From NCBI GenBank assembly GCA_022414725.1, contig CM039463.1, forward strand, positions 37,904,816 through 37,968,815: a stretch of 64,000 nucleotides of DNA, given 5' to 3'. The DNA comes from Microglena sp. YARC. Lineage: Eukaryota; Chlorophyta; Chlorophyceae; Chlamydomonadales; Chlamydomonadaceae. The stretch's first letter is position 1, and each line of letters starts with the position of its first letter. Made by a program: the position numbers and the translations under genes. Positions 21,841 to 33,299 of this stretch are shown here, piece by piece. The notes under the pieces were generated by a model that was given only the letters and a program-made list of their open reading frames with translations, made no database searches and was not told where the DNA came from.

Positions 21841-22409
21841 CCATGGTTACTCCACCTGCAGACGGTGAGCAGCGTGAAAGCTGATCAACCATGTTATCAA
21901 CCAAAATCCAAATGTGTGAGTGTTTGGTCACTGCTTTTTGCTTCCCCTCCGGACCCCCCACTCCCCCAGGGTCCCGGGGCTGAAGCCCTAAGTTCCCCCC
22001 GTGTCTCTCTCCGTCTGTCTGTCCGGCAAATGTCCAGGCGTTTGAGCGATTCCGACCACCTCCGCACCCAAACATTTTGCTCATAGTTGGAGTGCGCATG
22101 ACTAGATTTATCAGCATCGCAGCGGACAAGATCCTTCGCAAAATTTGTTCAGTGTTTGTACCTGTACTCGGCTACGAGTAGCTCCTTTCTCCACTACTTT
22201 TGAAACTCCCTGCTTGTGACTGCTAAAGCGTTTTCCTGTGTCGCTTGCGGAACGCTCTTAGAACTTGTAATTTCAGCTACAGGCGGCAGATGTAAGGTAG
22301 TACCAGGGCTTGGTATATATACCTATTTGGCCTACCCCTGGACTTCAACAATGGTAACATACATACATACATACAAGACAAGGAAACAGTATCCTAACGT
22401 TGGACCACA

Positions 22410-22613
22410 GTTTTTCTTTTCTGCCACCAGCAGCAGCTTCTAGGCAGCTCCCTGGGCTCTCTCTTCATCCAAACCTTAAGCAAGCCAGGCACACGGGAGC
22501 TGACATAGTCAGCTTTCCAGTGCTCCTGAAATCTTTAGGTTTGGCTCAGTGGCAGATTTAGGGAGCTGCCTAGAAGCTGGTGCTGGTAGCCGAAAATAAA
22601 AACAGTAGTTGCA
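22410..22613. mobile_element. Foldback MITE, family 3 (~200 bp)
   Basis: Left arm CAGCAGCTTCTAGGCAGCTC preceded by TTTTCTTTTC. The right arm GGAGCTGCCTAGAAGCTGGT is followed by GCTGGTAGCCGAAAATAAAA. The two arms are inverted copies. Further members lie at 22700-22882, 24465-24650 and 26213-26383, with single arms at about 23500, 23660, 23825, 35105, 35275 and 36440. Confidence 0.75.
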
Positions 22614-22699
22614 CCATGGTGCTCCTTGCAGCTTTTGCGCTACTCTTAGCGCAGCACCGCCAAAACACAAAAATTCATACTTCAGCACTTCCCTTCCTG

Positions 22700-22882
22700 C
22701 GCTTTTCTTTTTAGCTACCAGAAGCAGCTTCCCTGCCTAGCTTTTCAGCCTATCCTAGTGCCACCAAGTGTGCCTTGACGCTGACACGACCAGCTGTCCA
22801 GAACTGCTGAAATATTTGGGTGAAACACAGTGGCTGGCTCAGGGAGCTGGCTAGAAGCTGCCCAGAGAAGCCGAAAAGATAA
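22700..22882. mobile_element. Foldback MITE, family 3, second copy
   Basis: TTTTCTTTTTAGCTACCAGAAG at the left, GCTAGAAGCTGCCCAGAGAAGC then CGAAAAG at the right. The centre contains GCTGTCCAGAACTGCTGAAA, conserved with the copies at 24465 and 26213. Confidence 0.65.
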
Positions 22883-23059
22883 CCCCTGGGCAGTACCCCT
22901 GCCTGGCTTTTCAGCAAAACGTGAAGCCTGGGTCTGGACAAGTCTTTACACAGTCTAATCCGCTTAGTTGGCTCCCTAGGTATTGCCGGGGGGGGGGGGG
23001 GGGGGGGACTTGGCATTGGAAGACGGTGAGCAGCCCTGAGTTGGCTGAAAAAACATGAA

Positions 23060-24460
23060 ACAATAAAACCTAATCCAAACGTAAAGCATCCTAGTGCACC
23101 TTGAAGCTGACATCGTGAGCATTCCAGATTTCTAGCACAAATTGTATTTTGTGTGCTATGCGTAGCAGCTTCCCTCCAGCTCCATGAGCTAGCGACTGAG
23201 TATCAGGGTACTACATATTGTCATTTTGGGTTGCGCTTTTGATGCAACTGCCTCTTTTTGGGTTGCCCCTTTGACTAAACTAACAAAGGAAATATGCGCG
23301 CTGCGCCCACAGGGGATTTACACAATTGCGTTGATCGCGCAGTCGGGCTCCAAAACCTTGCGCGCTACCGAGCAGCATTAGCGCGCGTCAAGTAGTACCC
23401 TGCTGAGAATAGTCCCAAGAGTACATAGCATTGGAAAACTTGCGATGCCAGCTTTCAGACGCACTAGCTAGCTTCAGGTTCGTTCCAAGGGCGGGCGAAA
23501 GGAGCTGCCTAGAAGCTGCCACGCATAGCCAAAAACAGAAACAGTGTTCCAGCACTCCTGAAATCTGTGGCCCAAGCCCAGTGGAAGGCTTTCAGATCTG
23601 CCACAAAGCTGCTTTCAGAGCTGTCAAGAAGCTGTTTTCGGCTAGGAGCACAGTCTTATGGAGCTGCCTAGAAGCTGGTGCCCTCATGCCGAAAAGAGAA
23701 ACAGTGCTCTGAGAGCTGCGTGCGAGTTCGCATTCGCTTCCAGAACTAACAAACAAACAACGCAACCTTGTTCTGCCTACCTTTAGCCTTCTGAAATAGC
23801 TTTGGTCTCCAAGAGCAGTACCTTCTAGGCAGCTCCTTTAACAGCCCTTTAAGCAACGTAGCAAGGTTGTGTAAGCTACTTTGCTTGAACAGCGGACCTG
23901 GCAGGGAACAGGGTTGTATCCTCTTTTTTGTTCTTTTTCTGCTACATAATTTTTGCACATGGTCCAAATTAGTGCCAATTTACTACCCTTAACAAGGCCT
24001 ACTCATGGATGGTCCCAGAATTTCATATGGAGAGCAGGTGAATAGCTGAGTAAAAGCTGGGGCCTTGTATCGAATATCTCTGGTCAGCAGCCTGAAGTAC
24101 AACAAATGCCTGGACACAGGACCTAACGCGAGCTGACAGCGTTGTATCCTCACCTTTGCTCTTTTTCTACTATATGAGATCTGGCTTTATCATCTGGCTG
24201 TCCCTTATAACTCTCCTAGCTGGCTTCCTTTACCCTGCCCTTTAGCGTGCTTTGATCATGACTTTGTGTAGCTTTACGTACTCGGCAAACCGGGGGTAAT
24301 TATCACTACACAGGTTGGTACATAAATGTCTAGTGATGTCCTAAAGTCCCCCTTGCCTCTGTCAAGCCGCGGGCACATTCCAGTGGGGCACCAGGAAAAA
24401 TGTAATCATCATCATTATCACCATCACCATCATAAACCATCAAGAAAGAGCAACGATTTT
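23060..24460. other. Region of fragmentary family-3 MITE arms; no gene
   Basis: GGAGCTGCCTAGAAGCTG arms occur at about 23498 and 23660 and reversed near 23826. Between them the sequence is unique, with no credible reading frame. Short frames are interrupted by repeats. Confidence 0.5.
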
Positions 24461-24464
24461 TTTA

Positions 24465-24650
24465 TTTCGGCTACGAGCAGTGGCAACTAGGCAGCTCCTT
24501 GAACCAGCCAATGAGCTAGACCCCATTATTTCAGCAGTTCTGGACAGCTAATTGTGTCTGCTTCACGGTGCATGAGGTTGCGATTGGTTTAGCTTGATAG
24601 CCAGTCAGGGGAGCTGCATACAAGCTGTTGCTTGTAGCTGAAAAGAAAAG
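24465..24650. mobile_element. Foldback MITE, family 3, third copy
   Basis: TTATTTCGGCTACGAGCAG at the left, CTGTTGCTTGTAGCTGAAAA at the right. The centre TTATTTCAGCAGTTCTGGAC is shared with 26213-26383. Confidence 0.7.
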
Positions 24651-24803
24651 CTATGATAGAGCACACCCAATCTGCTGGCTAAGAAAGTTGTTGGGTGCTC
24701 ATTGCAGTTTGTTTCATTTTGGGGTGGGGTGGGGTGGGGTGGGTGGGTGGGGGGGTTCTCAACCCCCAGGATGGAATGAAGTCAAGTAAGCACACGACAC
24801 TGT

Positions 24804-24996
24804 TTCATTTTTGGGCTACGAATGGCAGCTTCCAGCCAGCTCCATTTGCCAGCTACTGGGTCAAGCCCAAGGCATCCAGCTGCATTTGAATGCATACCAT
24901 GTCAGCTTCCAGACACACTGCCTAGCTTCAAGTTAGGCCCAAGGGCAGGGAAGGGGAGCTGCCTAGAAGCTGCTACGGATAGCCCAAAAGAGAAGC
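24804..24996. mobile_element. Foldback MITE, family 3 subfamily b (~190 bp)
   Basis: TTTTGGGCTACGAATGGCAG then CTTCCAGCCAGCTCC at the left, GGAGCTGCCTAGAAGCTGCT then ACGGATAGCCCAAAAG at the right. The centre AGCTGCATTTGAATGC is shared with 36066-36262. Its left arm is the sequence amplified in the 33.65-34.81 kb array. Confidence 0.65.
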
Positions 24997-25189
24997 TGTG
25001 GTTGGGTGCTCATTCCAATGGGTGGGTGACTTGGGTGCACACTCACTTCAGTGAGTGTGTCAGTTTTTTAAATGGGGCCAAGTCAAGCTAAGTGTGGATA
25101 AAGTATGGGTGAAATCCACACTTGTTCCACATTTGCAAATGGGGCTTTGACCCATTTGCCAGCTTGTGTGGGCAAAGGTTGCACGCTCA

Positions 25190-25660
25190 TTCCCAGTTCA
25201 GGTGCTGGCTGAGAAACTAGCTGGGTGCTCATTTGAGCGGCTGCGTGACTTGGGTACACACTCATTTCAAGACCGTGAAACTCCTTGGGTGCACAACCCA
25301 GTGGGTGTGTGAGTTGGGTGCTTGCTCATTCTCAATTCAGGTGCTGGCTGAGAAACTAGCTGGGTGCTCATTTCAGCGGGTGTGTGAGTGGAGTGCACAC
25401 TCATTCCAGGTCCAGGAAGCTAGTTGGCTGCACAACGCAGTGGGTGCGTGAGTTGAGTGCATGCTCATTCTCAGTTCAGGTGCTGGCTGAGAAACTAGCT
25501 GGGTGCTCATTTCAGCGGGTGTGTGAGTGGAGTGCACACTCATTCCAGGTCCAGGAAGCTAGTTGGCTGCACAACGCAGTGGGTGCGTGGGCGGGGTGCA
25601 CACTCATCCCAAGTTCAGGAAGCTAGTTGGGTGCCTGAGTTGCACGCACACTCATTCCAA
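25190..25660 (+). repeat. Tandem repeat, ~139 bp unit
   Basis: The unit contains GGTGCTGGCTGAGAAACTAG, CTGGGTGCTCATTTCAGCGG, GTGCACACTCATTCCAGG and GCACAACGCAGTGGGTG. Full repeats start near 25200, 25340 and 25480, with a shortened one after 25600. ORFs in different frames (WVRELSACSF...) all derive from it. Confidence 0.8.
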
Positions 25661-25799
25661 GTCCAGGAAGTCCATTCGTTGCCTGCAGCATACGCAACAC
25701 GGATTTGAATGAGAGCATAGGAGACCAAAATAGGATTTGAACGTGAGGACAAGAGGAGAGACCAAAAGGCCGAGTCTGGAGCCTTGACTAGGACAAGCA

Positions 25800-25991
25800 C
25801 AGGGATTTGTCTTTCTGCTATATATCGCTAGTTTTGAGTCCAATTATCGCTATAAAAAGTTTTTTTTTTTTGCCCTTCATGCATCTACAAACCTACAAGT
25901 AGCTATAAAAAGCACTAAAACGCTGTCCCTGGAGGAGGCCTGAAACCATGAAGCTAGAAAACAAACCACTTTCAGATCTGAAAAAAAACTG
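25800..25991. mobile_element. hAT-like MITE, family 4, copy 1 (192 bp) with perfect 8-bp TSD
   Basis: Begins CAGGGATTTGTC and ends AAAAAAAACTG (reversed, CAGTTTTTTTT). It is flanked on both sides by GACAAGCA (25792-25799 and 25992-25999). Internal landmarks TATATCGCTA, CTATAAAAAGCACTAAAACG and GGAGGAGGCCTGAAAC are shared with copies at 27303 and 34815. The 8-bp duplication and CAGGG-type terminus fit the hAT superfamily. The terminal inverted repeat is very short, so the class is inferred. Confidence 0.75.
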
Positions 25992-26212
25992 GACAAGCAT
26001 GGCACGAGTTTTGGGACCGCCCTTACCTAGTAATTATATTTAAAAAGTCCCGCCCACTGGGTCTTTCGCACACCCATCGCATACAGTTAGATGCCTGTCC
26101 ATACAATCGGGTGTTTCGCAAACATTTCACATTTTTGCCAGTTCCCCGAGTGTATAAATAAAAAGTCCCACCCACCCAGGGGGAGTGACAGAGCAGCCTG
26201 TAGTCACAATCA

Positions 26213-26383
26213 GGTTTTTCTATTCGGCTTTTCACAGCAGCTTCTTGGCAGCTCCCTGAGCCGGCCACTGGGCTACACCAAATTATTTCAGCAGTTCTGG
26301 ACAGCTGATTATGCTAGCTTGATGGTACAGCCAGACAGGGGAGCTGCCTAGATGCTGCTGCTTGTAGCTGAAAAGGAAAAGGT
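26213..26383. mobile_element. Foldback MITE, family 3, fourth copy
   Basis: TTCTATTCGGCTTTTCACAG then CAGCTTCTTGGCAGCTCCCT at the left, GGGGAGCTGCCTAGATGCTG then CTTGTAGCTGAAAAGG at the right. A clean ~170-bp copy. Confidence 0.75.
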
Positions 26384-26399
26384 CACAATGCAGCAAAGA

Positions 26400-26690
26400 G
26401 TAATTGCAGCATACCGTACGCATATTTTGAAAAAGCAAAACCCATTCAATGGGAACCATTTAAATTTGTTTCTTAAATAGGTTCAAAATACTAATAAAAG
26501 TTTCCACCGCGTTATTATAAAAGGGTTTTCGACACAGACAGACAGACTGACAGAGTTTTTGCGGCATAACGTCACAATGCAGCAGAGGCATAGACCGTTG
26601 TTCCAACACAATTTGTGTTAATTTTATGTCATCAAACCTGAAACCTCCCAACCCGACCTACTGGCACCGCACCACCTTACCTCACGTCTC
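26400..26690. other. Unique spacer, no gene seen
   Basis: A mix of AT-rich and ordinary sequence. A (CAGA)n-like patch lies at 26535-26555. Nothing coding can be supported. Confidence 0.4.
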
Positions 26691-27110
26691 ACTGGCACTC
26701 TGGAAACTGACCTGCCAATGCCTGATCATCTGATCAACACCCAACTACTTGATTTCCAACTAACTACCTGACTTGCAACCAACTACCTACCTACCAATTA
26801 CCCTGGTACTGACTTGCAACCAACTACTTAGCTACCTACTTGATTTCCAACCAACTACCTACCGACCAATTTCCCTTATACGAACTTGCAACCAACTACC
26901 TACATACCTGCTTGATTCCCAACCAAATACCTGAATTGCAACCAACTATTTACCTACCTACTTGATTTCCAACCAATTATTTAACTTGCAACCATCTACC
27001 TACCTACCTACCAACTTGATTCTCAACTAACTACCTGACTTGCAACCAACTATTTACCTACCCACTTGATTTCCAACCAACTACCTGACTTGCAACCAAC
27101 CACCTACAAC
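26690..27110 (+). repeat. Minisatellite, CAACTACCTGACTTGCAAC motif
   Basis: Irregular repeats of ACTTGCAACCAACTACCTAC and CTACTTGATTTCCAACCAAC with a period of about 60 to 75 bases. Not coding. Confidence 0.8.
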
Positions 27111-27169
27111 TGCGCGCCCCATCTCACACACAAAGGCCTCGGGCATACACCCTTAGTACTGTATTACTA

Positions 27170-28010
27170 ACAGACGATAGCAAACAAAAACGCATACAAC
27201 TCACAGACAGCTCGCATACAACAACCTCAAACTCACGCACAACTCGCAAATAACTCACACATGAAAAACTCATACAGACATATAACAAACTCATGCACTC
27301 ATCAGGGATTTCCCCCCCACCCCACCCCCCACCCCCCGCTATCTACAGCGATCGCTATATTTGACCCCGTTTTAGCGAAATAATCGCTATACAAAAAAAA
27401 GAAAACAAGTTGTTTTTGCCCAAATGGCCTCCTAGAGCTACAAAAAACTGTAAAAAGCTGTAAAAAGCACTAAAACGCTGTCTCTGGAGGAGGCCTAAAA
27501 CCTGAAAGCTAGAATAACCCCATTTTCAGATTTGAAAAATAATAACTGACGCACATACAAATCGTATATAATGCACATAAAAATCGCAAATAACTCTCAC
27601 ATGAAAAACTCATACGAACATGTAACAAACCAAAGGACATACAAATCGCAAATAACTCAAAGTCGAAAAACTCATACGACCACATAACAAACTCATACGC
27701 ACATACAAATCGCATATAATGCACAAACAAATCACAAAAAACTCACACCTGAAAAACTCATGCGACCACATAACAAACTCATACACACATACAAATCGCA
27801 TGTAACGCACATGCAACTCGCAAAGAACTTTCACATGAAAAACTCATGCGAACATATAACAAACTAACGGACATACAAATCGCATGTAACGCACATACAA
27901 ATCGCAAATAACTCAAAGTTGAAAAACACATACGACCACATAACAAACTCATTCACACAAGCAAATCGCATAACACACATGCAAAACACAAATAACTCAC
28001 GCATGAAAAC
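27170..28010 (+). repeat. Minisatellite, ACAAATCGCATATAATGCAC / AACTCATACGACCACATAAC units
   Basis: A period of about 90 to 110 bases made of ACATACAAATCGCAAATAAC, CTCACACATGAAAAACTCAT and CGACCACATAACAAACTC. Interrupted by the hAT-like element at 27303-27548. Confidence 0.8.
27303..27548. mobile_element. hAT-like MITE, family 4, copy 2 (246 bp), inserted in a minisatellite
   Basis: Starts CAGGGATTTCCCC, ends AATAATAACTG. It contains AGCGATCGCTATATTTGACC, CACTAAAACGCTGTCTC and GGAGGAGGCCTAAAAC. Flanks GCACTCAT (left) and ACGCACAT (right) are both variants of the array's own TACGCACAT, consistent with a decayed 8-bp duplication. It carries a C-rich stretch absent from the other copies. Confidence 0.7.
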
Positions 28011-30500
28011 TCACTCACATATAAACAACCCATACTCACATCTAACTCGCCTACAACCCACATATAAATATATAATGATATAACTTGCATAAAGCTAGCA
28101 TATAACTAACTCATACGCACATCTAACTCCACTACAACCCACATGTAACTCGCATAAAGCTTGCATATAACAAACTCATACTCGCATCTAACTCCACTAC
28201 AACCCTCATGTAATGATATAACTTGCTTATAGCTTGCATATTATAAACTCATACGCACATCTAACTCCACTACAACCCTCATGTAATGATATAACTTGCT
28301 TATAGCTTGCATATAACTAACTCATACGCACATCTAACTCCACTACAACCCACATGTAACTTGCATAAAGCTTGCATATAACAAACTCATACTCGCATCT
28401 AACTCCACTACAACCCTAATGTAATGATATAACTTGCTTATAGCTTGCATATAACAAACTCATACGCACATCTAACTCCACTACAACCCACATGTAACTT
28501 GCATAAAGCTTGCATATAACTAACTCATACGCACATCTAACTCCACTACAACCCACATGTAACTTGCATAAAGCTTGCATATAATAAACTCATACTCGCA
28601 TCTAACTCCACTACAACCCTCATGTAATGATATAACTTGCTTATAGCTTGCATATAATAAACTCATACTCGCATCTAACTCCACTACAACCCTCATGTAA
28701 TGATATAACTTGCTTATAGCTTGCATATAATAAACTCATACTCGCATCTAACTCCACTACAACCCTCATGTAATGATATAACTTGCTTATAGCTTGCAAA
28801 TAACAAACTCATACGCACATCTAACTCCACTACAACCCACATGTAACTTGCATAAAGCTTGCATATAACTAACTCATACGCACATCTAACTCCACTACAA
28901 CCCACATGTAACTTGCATAAAGCTTGCATATAACAAACTCATACTCGCATCTAACTCCACTACAACCCTAATGTAATGATATAACTTGCTTATTGCGTGC
29001 ATATAATAAACTCATACTCGCATCTAACTCCACTACAACCCTTATGTAATGATATAACTTGCTTATAGCTTGCATATAACAAACTCATACGCACATCTAA
29101 CTCCACTACAACCCACATGTAACTTGCATAAAGCTTGCATATAATAAACTCATACTCGCATCTAACTCCACTACAACCCTCATGTAATGATATAACTTGC
29201 TTATAGCTTGCATATAATAAACTCATACTCGCATCTAACTCCACTACAACCCTCATGTAATGATATAACTTGCTTATAGCTTGCATAAATAAAACTCATA
29301 CTCGCATCTAACTCCACTACAACCCTCATGTAATGATATAACTTGCTTATAGCTTGCAAATAACAAATAACTCATACGCACATCTAACTCCAACTACAAC
29401 CCACATGTAAACTTGCATAAAGCTTGCATATAAACTAATACTTGCGCACATCTAACTCCACTACAACCCACATGTAACTTGCATAAAGCTTGCATATAAC
29501 AAACTCATACTCGCTTGCATCTAACTCCACTACAACGCTAATGTAATGATAAACTTTGCTTATAGCGTGCATATAATAAACTCATACTCGCATCTAACTC
29601 CACTACAACCCTCATGTAATGATATAACTTGCTTATAGCTTGCATATAACAAACTCATACGCACATCTAACTCCACTACAACCCACATGTAACTTGCATA
29701 AAGCTTGCATATAACTAACTCATACGCACATCTAACTCCACTAGAACCCACATGTAACTTGCATAAAGCTTGCATATAATAAACTCATACTCGCATCTAA
29801 CTCCACTACAACCCTCATGTAATGATATAACTTGCTTATACCTTGCATATAATAAACTCATACTCGCATCTAACTCCACTACAACCCTCATGTAATGATA
29901 TAACTTGCTTATAGCTTGCATATAACAAACTCATACGCACATCTAACTCCACTACAACCCACATGTAACTTGCATAAAGCTTGCATATAACTAACTCATA
30001 CTCGCATCTAACTCCACTACAACCCTCATGTAATGATATAACTTGCTTATAGCTTGCATATAATAAACTCATAAAACTATAACTCGCATCTAAACTCACT
30101 ACAACCCTCATGCATAAACTAAGAATATAACTTGCTTATAACTAGCTTGCATATAACAAACTCATACGCACATCTAACTCGCCTACAACCCTCATGTAAC
30201 TTGCATAAAGCTCTCATACAGCAAACTCATACGCACATCTAACTCGCCTACAACCCTCATGTAACTTGCATAAAGCTCTCATACAGCAAACTCATACGCA
30301 CATCTAACTCGCCTACAACCCTCATGTAACTTGCATAAAGCTCTCATACAGCAAACTCATACGCACATCTAACTCGCCTACAACCCTCATGTAACTTGCA
30401 TAAAGCTCTCATACAGCAAACTCATACGCACATCTAACTCGCCTACAACCCTCATGTAACTTGCATAAAGCTCTCATACAGCAAACTCATACGCACATCT
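28010..30500 (+). repeat. 2.5-kb minisatellite of interleaved ~64-bp and ~72-bp monomers
   Basis: Monomer a: CATACGCACATCTAACTCCA, CTACAACCCACATGTAACTT, GCATAAAGCTTGCATATAAC. Monomer b: CATACTCGCATCTAACTCCA, ACCCTCATGTAATGATATAA, CTTGCTTATAGCTTGCATAT. They alternate irregularly up to about 30150, sometimes several b in a row. From about 30160 to 30500 a third type (TCGCCTACAACCC, AAGCTCTCATACAGCAAAC, ~65 bp) repeats five times almost unchanged. Minus-strand ORFs with repeated HEGCSGVRCEYEF arise because monomer b is a multiple of three. I do not regard them as genes. Confidence 0.85.
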
Positions 30501-30830
30501 TACTTGTATATAAATAGTACGTGGTATGATGTAGTTGGTAATTCTTTTTACTGAGATGGTCCTACGGTGACTATAGCTAGCTCCGGCTTACGCTATGGTG
30601 TCCTTAACTTCACGTCCTGTGAGTACCGGTTCTACACGGATGTAACAATTTCAATTTCAATTTCTATTTCTATAAATAGTACGTGACTAACTATTTCTCG
30701 CGTATAACACACGTTTAGCAACTCATACATTCCAAGAAACAAGGACTATGCCCAGCACCAGCACCTGAACCAGTACCACAACCACAAGTTCTGACTCACT
30801 CCCACACCCTGCTTTGCAACCACCACCTGA
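30500..30830. other. Unique spacer between arrays
   Basis: ATTTCAATTTCAATTTCTAT short repeat at 30648-30680. No gene. Confidence 0.5.
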
Positions 30831-31710
30831 CTTGCCTCATAGTTGCCTTTATTCGCTTTGACTCCTTCGCCGCCTTGAAGGCAGCGGCAATAGCAGCAGC
30901 ACCACCAGCACCACCACAACCACATGTTCTGACTCACTTCCACCCTCTTGCTTTGCAACCACCACCTGACTTACCTCATAGTTGCCTTTATTCGCTTTGC
31001 CTCCTTTGCCGCCTTGAAGGCAGCGGCAATAGCAGCACCACCACCAGTACCACCACAACCACATGTTCTGACTCACTTCCACCCCCTGCTTTGCAAGGAC
31101 CACCTGACTTACCTCATAGTTGCCTTCATTCGCTTTGCCTCCTTCGCCGCTTTGAAGGCAGCGGCAATAGCAGCACCACCACCAGTACCACCACAACCAC
31201 ATGTTCTGACTCACTTCCACCCTCTTGCTTTGCAACGACCACCTGACTTACCTCATAGTTGCCTTCATTCGCTTTGCCTCCTTCGCCGCCTTGAAGGCAG
31301 CGGCAATAGCAGCAGCACCACCAGCACCACCACAACCACATGTTCTGACTCACTTCCACCCTCTTGCTTTGCAAGGACCACCTGACTTACCTCATAGTTG
31401 CCTTTATTCCGCTTTGCCTCCTTCGCCGCCACTTGAAAACAAGCGGCAATAGCAGCACCACCACCCAGTACCACCACAACCACATGTTCTGACTCACTTC
31501 CACCCTCTTGCTTTGCAACGACCACCTGACTTACCTCATAGTTGCCTTCATTCGCTTTGCCTCCTTCGCCGCCTTGAAGGCAGGCGGCAAAGCAGCAGCA
31601 CCACCAGCACCACCACAACCACATGTTCTGACTCACTTCCACCCTCTTGCTTTGCAACAACCACCTGACTTACCGCATTGTTGCCTTCATTCGCTTTGCT
31701 TCCTTCTCTG
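30830..31710 (+). repeat. Minisatellite, ~140-bp unit, 6-7 copies
   Basis: The landmark TTCGCTTTGCCTCCTTCGCC recurs near 30851, 30992, 31130, 31268, 31409, 31551 and 31691. Each unit contains a GCCTTGAAGGCAGCGGCAAT palindrome-like patch, CAGCACCACCAGCACC and CTGACTCACTTCCACCC. Both strands show overlapping ORFs because the unit is low in stops. I see no evidence for a protein. Confidence 0.85.
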
Positions 31711-31719
31711 CCTTGAAGG

Positions 31720-32725
31720 CTTGCTTGATCTCGTCTTCGCTCACCCTTGTCAGCCCTTCATGCTCTTGGACCTCGTAATCCGCGTCTACTCTTCCCAGCA
31801 GCACCACATTCTCTCTGCGCGATCATCATAACAGTGGTGACCTGTCAGTGCCAAGGACAAATAGACCTGTGACTGCTAACATTTGTCTTTGTTTTTACTT
31901 GGCTCACTTTTGTCAGCCCTTCATGCTCTAGGACCTCATAGCCTGCATCTACTCTCCCCAGCAGCACCACATTCTCTCTGCGTGATTATCATGACAGTGG
32001 TGGTCAGTGCCAATGACAGCTAGACCTCTGACTGCTTACTTTTAGTTTTTTTGCTGAGCCCCCCCTCCTGGGGGTTGTGAGCCCCTAGATTCACCCCTAT
32101 TGTCCGTTTTGTCCGTCCGACCGACCATCCAACGGACGACCGAGACGAAGCCTGACACGTCAGCCAACTGTCTAATAACTAACTGGCTTCGGTCAGCTCC
32201 ATCGTAAGCCACCTGTCGTATCCGCCTTCCAACACTCTCTTAATTCTCCCTGCCATTTTCTTGCGACGCTGCATAGGACTTGTTTGTTTTTGTATTTGGC
32301 TCAACTCTGAATCAGCCTGTTGTGCTCTCAAAACTCATAGTCCGCGTCTACTCCTCCCAGCAGCACCACATTCTCTCTGCGTGAATCACCATGACAATGG
32401 TGGTTCAGTGCCAATTGACAGCTAGAACTGTGAACTGCTTACTTTTTGCCTCTGTTTGTAATTCGCTCACTTTTGTCAGCCCTTCATGCTCTAGGACCTC
32501 ATAGCCCGCGTCTACTCCCCCAGCAAGCACCACATTCTCTCTGCGTGATCACCATGACAATGATGGTCAGTGCCAATAACTGCTATAACTGCAACTGCCT
32601 ACTTTTGTTTTATTTTTACTTTGCTAACTCTGAACCAGCCCTTTGTGATCTTCAACCTCATATTCCGCATCTACTCTCCCATCAAGCAGCACCACATTCT
32701 CTCTGCATCCATAAGAGAGCCCAAG
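31720..32725 (+). repeat. Degenerate ~180-bp repeat (CAGCAGCACCACATTCTCTC)
   Basis: Copies near 31797, 31960, 32360, 32520 and 32685 of CAGCACCACATTCTCTCTGC, followed by a GTGRTCAYCATGACARTGGTGG segment and a CTGTGACTGCTTACTTTT segment, preceded by CAGCCCTTCATGCTCTAGGA. An unrelated ~210-bp piece (32055-32265) interrupts it and belongs in part to the dispersed repeat also at 15840 and 21925. Confidence 0.75.
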
Positions 32726-32799
32726 TTAGATGAAGTTGAGGGCTGAGACCCTTGCCAACTCACTCAACACAGAAAGCCAGATATTTCCAGAGTGCATGA

Positions 32800-33290
32800 T
32801 CACCATGACAGTGGTGGTCAGTGCCAATAACAGCTATACATGTGACTGTGGTGGTCAGCACCAAATGACAGCTAATACATGCGACTGTTGTGGTAGCACC
32901 AATGAAAGCTATAACTGTGACTGTGGTGGTCAGCACTAATGACAGCTATACATGTGACTGTGGTGGTCAGCACAAATGTCAGCAATAACTGTGACTGTGG
33001 TGGTCAGCACTAATGGACAGCTATACATTTGACTGTGGTGGTCAGCACCAATGACAGCTATACATGTGACTGTGGTGTTTAGCAACAATGTCAGCAATAA
33101 CAGTGACTGTGGTGGTCAGCAGTACTGAACAGCTATACATGCGACTGTGGTGGTCAGCACCAATGAACAGCTATAACATGCGACTGGGTGGTCAGCACCA
33201 ATGAAAGCTTTAACTGTGACTGTGGTGGCCAGCACTAATGACAGCTATACATTTGACTGTGGTGATCAGCACCCAATGACAGCTAGCACG
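32800..33290 (+). repeat. Minisatellite, ~37-48 bp unit (GTGACTGTGGTGGTCAGCAC)
   Basis: About eleven copies of GACTGTGGTGGTCAGCAC followed by (C/T)AATGACAGCTATACATG. The unit shares its core with the preceding array (GTGGTGGTCAGTGCCAATGA), so one array probably gave rise to the other. Confidence 0.8.
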
Positions 33291-33299
33291 ACAACGTGG

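Noticed and set aside
28990..29286. Repeat protein encoded by the minus strand (HEGCSGVRCEYEF repeats)
   Set aside because: The frame stays open only where 72-bp monomers are consecutive; 64-bp monomers shift it. No start context or splice support.
28010..30500. CRISPR array
   Set aside because: Units are contiguous tandem copies with no unique spacers, in clearly eukaryotic DNA with no cas-like genes.
31265..31660. Coding genes in the 140-bp array (both strands)
   Set aside because: Both strands have equally long frames caused by a stop-poor repeat unit; indels between units change the frame.
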